Of a stretch of 17,087 nt of DNA, positions 6,035 through 12,870 are shown piece by piece. Both the position numbers and the translations under genes were made by a program. Origin of the DNA: Deltaproteobacteria bacterium (GTDB lineage Bacteria; Desulfobacterota; GWC2-55-46; JAUVFY01); NCBI GenBank assembly GCA_030594025.1, contig JAUVFY010000008.1, forward strand, positions 1 through 17,087, given 5' to 3'. The notes beneath the pieces were generated by a model, which was given only the letters and a program-made list of their open reading frames with translations, was not told where the DNA came from and made no database searches. Positions within the stretch are counted from its first letter, which is position 1. Every line of letters begins with the position of its first letter.

Positions 6035-8908
6035 ATGAATATAAAAGAATTTAGTTATTTAAGAACCCCTTTGCTCCTTGTTTTTAGCTCCATGGTGGCC
6101 CTTGCGGGATGCGCCGCCTCGAAGAGCGCGGTAAAAGAACCGTCCCCGGCGGTAGCAGAGGCCCAGCAAGTGGAGGTGGAGATGCAGGAGGGGTCAATGC
6201 TGGAGATGATAAGTGTTGTCGGGACCGGGGATGCGATACTTATAGAGACCGACGGTTCGGTTAAATACACCGCCTTCCGGCTCTCGGACCCGCCGAGGCT
6301 TGTGGTGGACCTGCCGGGCGTGGACGTGACAAAGGTCAATGCTCCTATAAAAGTGGACAACAATTTTTTAACAGTGATAACCACCTCGAGTTACGGTGAG
6401 AACTCTGAACGTATAGGCAGGGTAGAGATCGGACTGAGGGAAGGTATAATCTACAAAGTGAAGTCCGGTGAGAACAGTATCCTCGTGGACCTTGCAAGGG
6501 ATATCTATATCTCGGGCGAGAGCGTCCCCGAAACGCAGGTGGTTGCCGAGGCCGGTGCTGTTGAAGAAGAGGCCCTCGTCGAGGAAGTGCTGGCGGAAGG
6601 GGAAGAAGGGGTGCACAAGGAAGAAGTTCCTGTTCCCGAAGAACTACCCATGGTTGAAGAGGAACCGGTAGTCTTTGAGGAAGAAGAGGCAGTGGAGGAA
6701 GCTGCGCCCGAGGTAGAACAGGTGATCGCCGAGCCTGAACCCGCCGATGTTCTCGAGGAGGCCACAAGGCTCATAAGCGTAGATTCCTCGATTCGAGCGG
6801 ACGCAACTTTTATAAAGATAGTGGGCGACGGCTCCATAGGCAATTACAACTTCTTCGGCCTCGATGACCCCCCGAGGTTCGTTGTGGATATATGGGGGGT
6901 AGCGGACCACATCGCAAAGAAAAGCATACCGATAGGTGGGCCCCATATCGAGAGGGTAAGGATCGGGAAACATCCCGATAAGGTGAGGTTGGTGTTTGAC
7001 TCGACCATGGAGGAGCTTCCGTCCCATCTGATAGACAAGAAGGGTGAAGCCCTTATACTGACCTTCAGTACCGGTCCCGTAGCCGCCCTGCCGGAGGAGC
7101 CGGAAGTATTCGAAGAACCCGCCGAGGTTCCGGAGTTAGAGTTCGCAGAGGCTGAGGAGACCGTCGAAGTGGAAAAGGTGGACTTCAGGAAGCTCAATGA
7201 TACGGCAAGGCTCACCGTGGTAACCTCCGGAAAGCCCACATACAAGCTCAGAGAGTCCATGGACGGGAAGACATTAACGCTTGACTTAGAGGATGCCATT
7301 ATACCGGAGGAACTGAAAGCTACCCTCGACGCCAGGGAGCTCAGCACCCCGGTGGCCACAATAAGTTCCTTCCAGGCTTCCGTTGCTCCCACCAAGGACG
7401 TGCGCATACTGGTGAAGCTCAAGGAAGAGGCCCCCTACAATGTTACGGAGGAAGAAAGCACCATAAATGTGGATTTCCCCATAAAGGAGGTGGCTGCGGT
7501 AAATGCTGAGGCCATTACGACCGCCGAGGAATTGATTGAAAAGGCGGTGGAGGAGATAGAGGCCGAGGAGGTTATCCGTACAAAGAAGTACGTGGGCAAG
7601 AGAATAGACCTCGATATGGTGGACGCCGATATAAGGGATGTACTTAAACTCCTTGCAGAGGTTAGCGACCTTAATATCGTCGCCTCAGACGATGTGAAGG
7701 GCAAGGTAACACTCAGGCTTAAGAACGTTCCCTGGGACCAGGCCTTCGACCTTATACTCAAGACCAAGGCCCTGGACAGGATACAGGAGGGGAACATCGT
7801 AAGGGTGGCCCCTGCCGTGACGCTGGCAAAGGAGAGGCAGGCATTCCTGGCTGCAAAGAAGGCCGAGGAGAAGCTTGAGGACTTACAGACGGAATTCGTG
7901 CGGATAAGCTACGACGAGGCTGTTTCACTGGAGCCTCAGGTGCTGAAGCTTCTGAGCGACAGGGGGGAAGTGACTAGCCATGAGCCCACAAATACCCTTA
8001 TTATAAAGGACATAAGGTCCGGGGTCGAAGAAGCGCTCGAGTTCGTAAAGAGGGTCGATATACCCACGCCCCAGGTTCTGATAGAGGCAAGGATAGTCGA
8101 GGCGGAGAACAGCTTTGCGAGGGACCTCGGTATCCAATGGGGCGTTGATTTCAGGGAATCAGGCGACAGGATCCATTCGGACATTTTCGGAAGCTCTTCT
8201 ACCTTCGGTCAGGCGATACCTGACCCCGGGGTACAACAGGCCATTCTCGAAGGCGGAGGTGTTATAGGGGCTGAGAAGACAGAGTTCCCGGCGGATGTGG
8301 GTGTCACAAACTATGCCGTAGACCTCCCGGCGGTAGGTACCGCTGGAGCACTCGGGGGGCTGGGATTCATACTCGGCAAAACCGGGGTAAACCCGCTTCT
8401 TCTGGACCTGCGTATAACAGCCGGAGAACAGGAAGGGATCGTCAAGACAATATCGAGGCCCAGAGTTATAACACTGGACAACAAGGAGGCCAAGATAGAG
8501 CAGGGTGAATCCATTCCTTTTGAAACCACCTCGGCCGCTGGTACGGCGACAACCTTCATAGATGCGAACTTGAGCCTTACCGTGAGACCCCAAATAACTC
8601 CGGACGGAAGTGTGATTCTGGAGATAAAGGCCAACAGTAACTCCATCGGTTCCTTCAGAACCTCCGGGGGTGAACCGAGTATAAACAAGAGGGAGGCATC
8701 CACCGTGGTGCTGGTAGAGGACGGTGAGACAACGGTGATCGCCGGCATAGTCGTATCGGCTACTACCACGAGCGAAAGGGGTATACCGTTTCTCAAGGAC
8801 GTCCCTATACTGGGGTGGCTCTTTAAGGCCAAATCGATATCAGATACCCAGAGGGAGCTTCTGATCTTCATAACCCCGAGCATCGTAAAGGATATGGACT
8901 TAGGTTAG
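6035..8908 (+). CDS. pilQ: Type IV pilus secretin PilQ, predicted lipoprotein
   Basis: A 957-residue outer-membrane secretin. The signal peptide ends in a lipobox-like LAGC with Cys26, so this PilQ is predicted to be lipidated itself. Three AMIN-like, peptidoglycan-binding modules are visible at about 58-155, 245-348 and 382-483; two carry the DPPR(L/F)VVD phrase. Very Glu-rich linkers separate them (about 160-245 and 350-380). A secretin/TonB short N-terminal domain follows (about 519-600, RIDLDMVDADIRDVLKLL). Next come an N-domain (about 615-675) and the secretin barrel domain (about 678-950), with PQVLIEARIVE, VGTAGALGGLGF, LSLTVRPQIT and VPILGWLF. It forms the gated pore through which the pilus leaves the cell. 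It is the last gene of the pilM-Q unit and ends just before a strong terminator. Confidence 0.96.
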   Translation: MNIKEFSYLRTPLLLVFSSMVALAGCAASKSAVKEPSPAVAEAQQVEVEMQEGSMLEMISVVGTGDAILIETDGSVKYTAFRLSDPPRLVVDLPGVDVTKVNAPIKVDNNFLTVITTSSYGENSERIGRVEIGLREGIIYKVKSGENSILVDLARDIYISGESVPETQVVAEAGAVEEEALVEEVLAEGEEGVHKEEVPVPEELPMVEEEPVVFEEEEAVEEAAPEVEQVIAEPEPADVLEEATRLISVDSSIRADATFIKIVGDGSIGNYNFFGLDDPPRFVVDIWGVADHIAKKSIPIGGPHIERVRIGKHPDKVRLVFDSTMEELPSHLIDKKGEALILTFSTGPVAALPEEPEVFEEPAEVPELEFAEAEETVEVEKVDFRKLNDTARLTVVTSGKPTYKLRESMDGKTLTLDLEDAIIPEELKATLDARELSTPVATISSFQASVAPTKDVRILVKLKEEAPYNVTEEESTINVDFPIKEVAAVNAEAITTAEELIEKAVEEIEAEEVIRTKKYVGKRIDLDMVDADIRDVLKLLAEVSDLNIVASDDVKGKVTLRLKNVPWDQAFDLILKTKALDRIQEGNIVRVAPAVTLAKERQAFLAAKKAEEKLEDLQTEFVRISYDEAVSLEPQVLKLLSDRGEVTSHEPTNTLIIKDIRSGVEEALEFVKRVDIPTPQVLIEARIVEAENSFARDLGIQWGVDFRESGDRIHSDIFGSSSTFGQAIPDPGVQQAILEGGGVIGAEKTEFPADVGVTNYAVDLPAVGTAGALGGLGFILGKTGVNPLLLDLRITAGEQEGIVKTISRPRVITLDNKEAKIEQGESIPFETTSAAGTATTFIDANLSLTVRPQITPDGSVILEIKANSNSIGSFRTSGGEPSINKREASTVVLVEDGETTVIAGIVVSATTTSERGIPFLKDVPILGWLFKAKSISDTQRELLIFITPSIVKDMDLG

Positions 8909-8924
8909 GTTGTCCTTTCCGGAT

Positions 8925-8956
8925 AAAAAATGCACCCTCCGGGGTGCATTTTTTTT
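8925..8956 (+). terminator. Strong rho-independent terminator after pilQ
   Basis: AAAAAATGCACCC (8925-8937) and GGGTGCATTTTTT (8942-8954) form a perfect 13-bp stem. The loop TCCG with a C-G closing pair is of the very stable UNCG tetraloop type. Eight T residues run from 8949 to 8956. The A-tract on the left arm means it could also work on the opposite strand. It ends the pilMNOPQ transcript. Confidence 0.92.
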
Positions 8957-9037
8957 AGAAGGAGACAGACCGGGTAAACCGGTAATATACCCCCGGAATT
9001 TAATGCCTGTGGCGCGAATTTAACGGTATACAAGCAT

Positions 9038-10264
9038 ATGCTCAGATACATTACATCAGGTGAATCCCACGGCAGGCTACTTACAGTTGTTGTCGACGGC
9101 ATGCCCTCTGGGCTTTCCGTAAACTCGGCTCATATAGACCGGGAACTTGCGCGTAGGCAGGGCGGTTACGGCAGGGGCGGGCGCCAGGCCATCGAGAAGG
9201 ACCGAGTAGAGATAACCTCTGGGCTGAGGCTTGGAAAAACCCTTGCCTCCCCGGTCGCCTTGGTTATTACGAACAAGGACTGGGAGAACTGGAAGGAGGT
9301 TATGGCCCCTGAGGGGAGGAGGAGAGGGCTCAAGGCTGTGACAAGGCCTAGGCCGGGCCATGCTGACCTCGCCGGGGCCATGAAGTACGATGTCGGGGAT
9401 TTAAGGGATATTCTCGAGCGCTCAAGCGCGCGTGAGACGGCCGCCAGGACTGCCGCGGGCGCCTTGGCAAAAAGGCTTCTCCATGAGTTCGGAATAGAGG
9501 TCATGAGCTGGGTCGTAGCTATCGGAGGGGCCGGATGCAAGGGTCCAAAGCTTAAAACAAACTCAGAGCTCGCAAGGCTCAAGGCCGCCTTTTCTGCGGC
9601 CGAGCTTTCACCTTTCAGGTGTCCAGAGAAGAAAATAGAGAGGGCGATGAAAAGGGCCGTAGATGCCGCCACGAAAAAAGGCGACAGTGTGGGTGGTATC
9701 TTTGAGGTGGTTGTATCCGGGGTCCCGCCGGGGCTCGGAAGCCATGTCCACTGGGACAGAAAACTTGACGGTAGGCTTGCAAGGGCCCTTATGAGCGTTC
9801 AGGCAATAAAGGCCGTGGAGGTGGGGATGGGCACCGAAGTAGCTTCCAGCCCGGGCTCAAGGGTGCACGATGAAATATTTTATACTAAGAGGGGTAAGAA
9901 AGCTAAAGGGGCCGAAACTTTAAGCTTCTGGCCCGGGGCGTCCGGTTTCTTCAGAAAGTCCAACAACGCCGGGGGAATAGAGGGGGGCATGTCCAACGGT
10001 GAGCCGATAGTCATGAGGGCCGCCATGAAGCCCATACCTACGCTCTACAAGCCTTTAAGGTCCGTCGATATCAAGACAAAGAGGTCCTTTGAGGCGAGTG
10101 TTGAGAGGTCTGACGTGTGCGCGGTCCCAGCTGCCTCTGTAGTGGCCGAAGCTGTCGTGGCCTTTGAGGTGGCCTGCGCTTTCCTTGAGAAATTCGGCGG
10201 CGATTCGGTACGCGAGATAAAGAGGAATTACAGGGGCTACTTGAGACAGCTTAAAGATTTTTAA
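9038..10264 (+). CDS. aroC: Chorismate synthase
   Basis: A 408-residue enzyme that converts 5-enolpyruvylshikimate-3-phosphate to chorismate with reduced FMN as cofactor, the last step of the shikimate pathway. The first signature is TSGESHG (6-12, with the conserved His11). The second is RSSARETAARTAAGALAK near residue 128. The FMN/substrate loop NNAGGIEGGMSNGEPI is near 308. The third signature, RSDVCAVPAASVVAEAVVAF, is near 350. Length and motifs are those of the large FMN-dependent class and look intact. It is separated from pilQ by the terminator and a 129-base gap. No good Shine-Dalgarno site is seen before the ATG at 9038, but the protein starts at the family's usual first residues. 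Confidence 0.97.
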   Translation: MLRYITSGESHGRLLTVVVDGMPSGLSVNSAHIDRELARRQGGYGRGGRQAIEKDRVEITSGLRLGKTLASPVALVITNKDWENWKEVMAPEGRRRGLKAVTRPRPGHADLAGAMKYDVGDLRDILERSSARETAARTAAGALAKRLLHEFGIEVMSWVVAIGGAGCKGPKLKTNSELARLKAAFSAAELSPFRCPEKKIERAMKRAVDAATKKGDSVGGIFEVVVSGVPPGLGSHVHWDRKLDGRLARALMSVQAIKAVEVGMGTEVASSPGSRVHDEIFYTKRGKKAKGAETLSFWPGASGFFRKSNNAGGIEGGMSNGEPIVMRAAMKPIPTLYKPLRSVDIKTKRSFEASVERSDVCAVPAASVVAEAVVAFEVACAFLEKFGGDSVREIKRNYRGYLRQLKDF

Positions 10265-10290
10265 TTTAACCTTCCGCTGCGGGCCAATCA

Positions 10291-10375
10291 GTTATCCGTT
10301 ATCTCAAAGAGCTTTGCAATTTTCCCTTTCGACCTTTGCACCAGCGGTGGAGCAATTCTAAGCTAAACGGATAAG
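10291..10375 (+). promoter_or_regulatory. Potentially structured leader upstream of aroK
   Basis: The 125-base gap between aroC and aroK contains nested inverted repeats. TTATCCGTT (10292-10300) pairs perfectly with AACGGATAA (10366-10374). Inside it AGCTT (10310-10314) pairs with AAGCT (10360-10364), and an inner CACC/GGTG hairpin forms with an AGC loop. The outer right arm ends about 15 bases before the aroK GTG. I do not recognise a known riboswitch class. It could be a cis-regulatory RNA, a processing site or a chance fold. Confidence 0.35.
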
Positions 10376-10389
10376 ATATATAAGTAGCC

Positions 10390-10947
10390 GTGTGCAAGAA
10401 AAACATAGTTCTGACAGGTTTTATGGGTACGGGCAAGAGCTCAGTGGGGAGGAGGCTGGCCCGGGAGCTGGGGTGCGAGTTTCTCGACACGGACGAGCTC
10501 ATAGAGGACGAGGCCCGTATACCCATAAAGGAGATCTTCAGGGACTTAGGTGAGGCCCGTTTCAGGGAGCTCGAAAGGGAGGTTATAAAAAGGGTCACGT
10601 CCACCATGGAAGGGCTGGTTCTCTCCACAGGAGGGGGAGCCATCATTGACGGGTCGAACAGGGAGAGGCTTAAGAGATGGGGCAAGGTTATATGCCTCAG
10701 CGCCTCTACGGAGAAGATACTGGGAAGGGTAGGTGGACAGGACGAAAGGCCTCTTCTTTCCAAGGGGGCCGAGGGGGCCGAGGGGAGCGAGCGGGACAAA
10801 AAACAGTCAATTGATAGGCTCCTTAAAGAGAGAGAACCCTTTTATAACGAGTCCGACCTTATCATAGACACGACCGCAAAGGGTTTAGATGAGGTTGTCT
10901 CTGAGATAAAAGCTTTTCTGGGGAAGGATAAAGGGACGCAGGAGTAA
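10390..10947 (+). CDS. aroK: Shikimate kinase
   Basis: A 185-residue P-loop kinase that phosphorylates shikimate with ATP. The Walker A motif GFMGTGKS is at 10-17, the Mg/shikimate-binding DTD at 33-35, the substrate-binding Arg at about 57-59, the GGG loop at 81-83, the lid Arg at 120 in ERPLL, and the REPFY phrase near 147-151. The start is a GTG; an in-frame stop lies three codons upstream and no ATG is available before the Walker motif. The lid region between RPLL and REPFY is about eight residues longer than in E. coli AroK as I recall it. The extra part coincides with a 9-bp tandem repeat encoding GAEGAEGSE. aroB follows after six bases. Confidence 0.95.
   Translation: MCKKNIVLTGFMGTGKSSVGRRLARELGCEFLDTDELIEDEARIPIKEIFRDLGEARFRELEREVIKRVTSTMEGLVLSTGGGAIIDGSNRERLKRWGKVICLSASTEKILGRVGGQDERPLLSKGAEGAEGSERDKKQSIDRLLKEREPFYNESDLIIDTTAKGLDEVVSEIKAFLGKDKGTQE
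10763..10789 (+). repeat. 9-bp tandem repeat inside the aroK lid
   Basis: AGGGGGCCG occurs twice in perfect tandem (10763-10771 and 10772-10780), followed by a third copy with two changes, AGGGGAGCG (10781-10789). Because the unit is nine bases it keeps the frame and adds Gly-Ala-Glu triplets (residues about 126-134) to the mobile lid of shikimate kinase. Confidence 0.85.
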
Positions 10948-10953
10948 ATCAAG

Positions 10954-12042
10954 ATGCGTACCATCAATGTAGAACTCGAGCAGAGGCAAGAGCGGTCTTA
11001 TCCCATATATATCGAACGGGGGATACTTGATGAAGTGGGCCCTGGGCTCGGCAGGCTGGGACTCAAGGGCAGGTGCGCCCTTGTTACGAATCCCCTTGTA
11101 AGGTCCATCTGTGGCGAAAGGGTCATAAAAAGCCTCGAGGGGGCGGGGTTCGATGTTTTAACCGTAGAGGTGAAAGACGGCGAGCAGTACAAGATTTTGG
11201 CCGAGGCCTCCATGATCTACGACCGCCTCATAGAGGAGAAGCTCGAGAGGTCCACACCCATTGTTGCCCTCGGAGGAGGCGTTATCGGGGATATAACCGG
11301 TTTTGTCGCTGCCACCTACCTTAGGGGCGTGCCGTACGTCCAGGTGCCCACCACACTGCTTGCGCAGGTGGATAGCTCGGTGGGTGGAAAGACCGGGGTT
11401 AATCACCCCAGGGGAAAGAACCTTATCGGGGCCTTCTACCAGCCGAGGGCGGTCTTTATCGACCCGGACGTGTTGAAGACCCTTGATAAGAGTGAGTTGA
11501 GGGCGGGCCTAGCGGAGGTGGTAAAATACGGTGTCATATGGGATGAGGGTTTTTTCCGTTTCCTCGAGGAAAACACTCAGGGCCTTTCTGCTGTCGAGGA
11601 CGCTCTCGTAAGGGCCATAGAGCGCTCCTGTGAGATCAAGGCCCACGTCGTAAAAGAAGACGAGACAGAAAAGGGGTTGAGAAGCATACTTAACTTCGGT
11701 CATACCTTCGCTCACGCTATAGAGGCGGTGACCGGTTACACAAGATACAAGCACGGCGAGGCCGTCTCCATGGGCATGGTCTTGGCCGCCTCGTTTTCGG
11801 CAAGGCTCGGAGTGTGCGAGGAAACGGTTGCTGATAGAATAGAAAATCTCCTTAAAACACTCGGTCTTCCCGTCGAGGCCCCTGAGCTCCGGTACGAAGC
11901 TATTTTAGGGGCCATGCTTGTGGACAAGAAGGTCCTTTCCGGCCGTATGAGGTTCGTCCTGGCGAAGAAAATCGGGGATGTTGTCTTAAGGGATGTACAA
12001 AGAGAAGAGGTAGAGGCCTTTTTGCGTAAGGCTGCTCGTTAG
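10954..12042 (+). CDS. aroB: 3-dehydroquinate synthase
   Basis: A 362-residue NAD- and metal-dependent enzyme that cyclises DAHP to 3-dehydroquinate, the second step of the shikimate pathway. Family signatures are all present: GGGVIGDITGFVAATYLRG (about 107-125), the substrate loop VPTTLLAQVDSSVGGKTGVN, the metal-site region LAEVVKYG near 187, NFGHTFAHAIE near 247 and HGEAVSMGM near 268. The ribosome binding site AGGAG (10940-10944) lies in the tail of aroK, so the two are coupled. 3-dehydroquinate dehydratase, aroE and aroA are not in the window. Confidence 0.97.
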   Translation: MRTINVELEQRQERSYPIYIERGILDEVGPGLGRLGLKGRCALVTNPLVRSICGERVIKSLEGAGFDVLTVEVKDGEQYKILAEASMIYDRLIEEKLERSTPIVALGGGVIGDITGFVAATYLRGVPYVQVPTTLLAQVDSSVGGKTGVNHPRGKNLIGAFYQPRAVFIDPDVLKTLDKSELRAGLAEVVKYGVIWDEGFFRFLEENTQGLSAVEDALVRAIERSCEIKAHVVKEDETEKGLRSILNFGHTFAHAIEAVTGYTRYKHGEAVSMGMVLAASFSARLGVCEETVADRIENLLKTLGLPVEAPELRYEAILGAMLVDKKVLSGRMRFVLAKKIGDVVLRDVQREEVEAFLRKAAR

Positions 12043-12237
12043 CCCGAAAGGCTCAATTAGCCTGCATAGGGGGGAGGATCCGGGCTGAAAGCTACTCAAC
12101 CGGGGGGCCACTCACGTTCGTAAATCGCCACCGTCAGGGACTTTCTGCTTGACTTGGGGGCGACTCAGCAATTAGAATTAGGATACTGAAAATCAGGACA
12201 CTTTTTTACCGTCTTTCAGGGTAAGGCTTGAGGGTAG
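12043..12237. other. 195-base non-coding gap with G-runs after aroB
   Basis: No gene is supported here. It holds three runs of five or six G (12069-12074, 12102-12107, 12156-12160), a possible promoter near its right end, and CTGAAAG (12085-12091) with an inverted copy CTTTCAG (12213-12219). Read on the minus strand, the part with GGTAAAAAAGTGTCC (from 12210 leftwards) reminds me of insertion-sequence flanks, but no transposase fragment of useful length is encoded. It may be a relic of an insertion or a structured leader. Confidence 0.4.
12149..12178 (+). promoter_or_regulatory. Possible sigma70-type promoter for the TPR-roadblock-pepP-acc unit
   Basis: TTGACT (12149-12154) matches five of six consensus bases and is followed after 18 bases by TAGAAT (12173-12178), also five of six. 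It would start transcription near 12185, about 50 bases before the small TPR gene. Confidence 0.5.
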
Positions 12238-12450
12238 ATGTTTGGTTCGGGAAAAGGCGAAGATCTTTTTTTTACAAGGACCATGGCCGCTGTGCTGGAA
12301 AGACAGGGCCATATGGAGGACGCCCTGGTCATTTATAAGATGCTCTTAGATAAAGACCCGGAAGACGAGGCCCTCAGAGACAAGGTAGAAAGACTCAAGG
12401 CCCTTGCAGGCCGAAGAAGGGCCAGAAAAGATTTCTTAACCGGCCGCTAA
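12238..12450 (+). CDS. Small single-TPR protein
   Basis: A 70-residue protein with one tetratricopeptide-type helix pair: TRTMAAVLERQGHMEDALVI (about 13-32) then YKMLLDKDPEDEALRDKVERL. The C-terminus is very basic (RRRARKDF). No signal peptide or membrane segment is seen. A GAGGG site lies three bases before the ATG. It is 40 bases ahead of the roadblock/LC7 gene in the same direction, so the two may work together, with the TPR unit as a protein-binding adaptor. It could also be a shortened member of a longer TPR family; I cannot assign a function. Confidence 0.7.
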   Translation: MFGSGKGEDLFFTRTMAAVLERQGHMEDALVIYKMLLDKDPEDEALRDKVERLKALAGRRRARKDFLTGR

Positions 12451-12490
12451 AGAGCGAGAAAAAATTTATAGACCAGAAGGGTTTTTCAAA

Positions 12491-12856
12491 ATGTCCTTCC
12501 ATGAAATATTGAAGGAGATGGTTGATAGGGTGGAGGGGGGCTATGCCGCGACACTCGTTGGGATGGACGGCATATACGTGGACCATTATATAAGAACCGG
12601 CGAGACCTGCGATGTTGAGGCCGTTTGTGTCGAATACGGAAAGATAATCGACGAGATAAGGAAAGCCGCGGAGGTTTTGAAACTCGGAGAGGTGGAGGAT
12701 GTGCTAATAGCCTCCCAAGGCACAAAGATACTTTTGCATTTCGTAACGGACGAATATTTCTTAGCCTTTGTACTCAAACCCGAAGGTAATACCGGCAAGG
12801 CCAGATATTTTTTGGGCAGGGCTGCGAGTAAGACCGGAAAGGAGCTTGCAAGATAG
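12491..12856 (+). CDS. Roadblock/LC7 domain protein
   Basis: A 121-residue protein that is almost wholly one roadblock/LC7 fold. An N-terminal helix (FHEILKEMVDRV) precedes a beta hairpin (AATLVGMDGIYVDHYI), a long helix (VEYGKIIDEIRKAAEVL), two strands (DVLIASQGTKILLHFV) and TDEYFLAFVLKPEGNTGKARYFL. Relatives include MglB, which acts on the polarity GTPase MglA and affects type IV pilus placement in Myxococcus. No MglA-like GTPase is in this window, so that role is only a possibility. A GAAGGG site lies upstream of the ATG and the Xaa-Pro peptidase follows after 14 bases. From memory, similar proteins sit in this chromosomal context in other Deltaproteobacteria; their job is not known to me. 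Confidence 0.82.
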   Translation: MSFHEILKEMVDRVEGGYAATLVGMDGIYVDHYIRTGETCDVEAVCVEYGKIIDEIRKAAEVLKLGEVEDVLIASQGTKILLHFVTDEYFLAFVLKPEGNTGKARYFLGRAASKTGKELAR

Positions 12857-12870
12857 GACCCCGTTCCGCA

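Noticed and set aside
6505..6843. Ser/Thr-rich minus-strand frame opposite the pilQ linker
   Set aside because: The Ser/Thr repeats are simply the complement of the Glu-rich linker codons of pilQ.
12043..12237. Known riboswitch (c-di-GMP, SAM, TPP or cobalamin type) after aroB
   Set aside because: I looked for their conserved core motifs and found none, so only an unclassified gap is reported.
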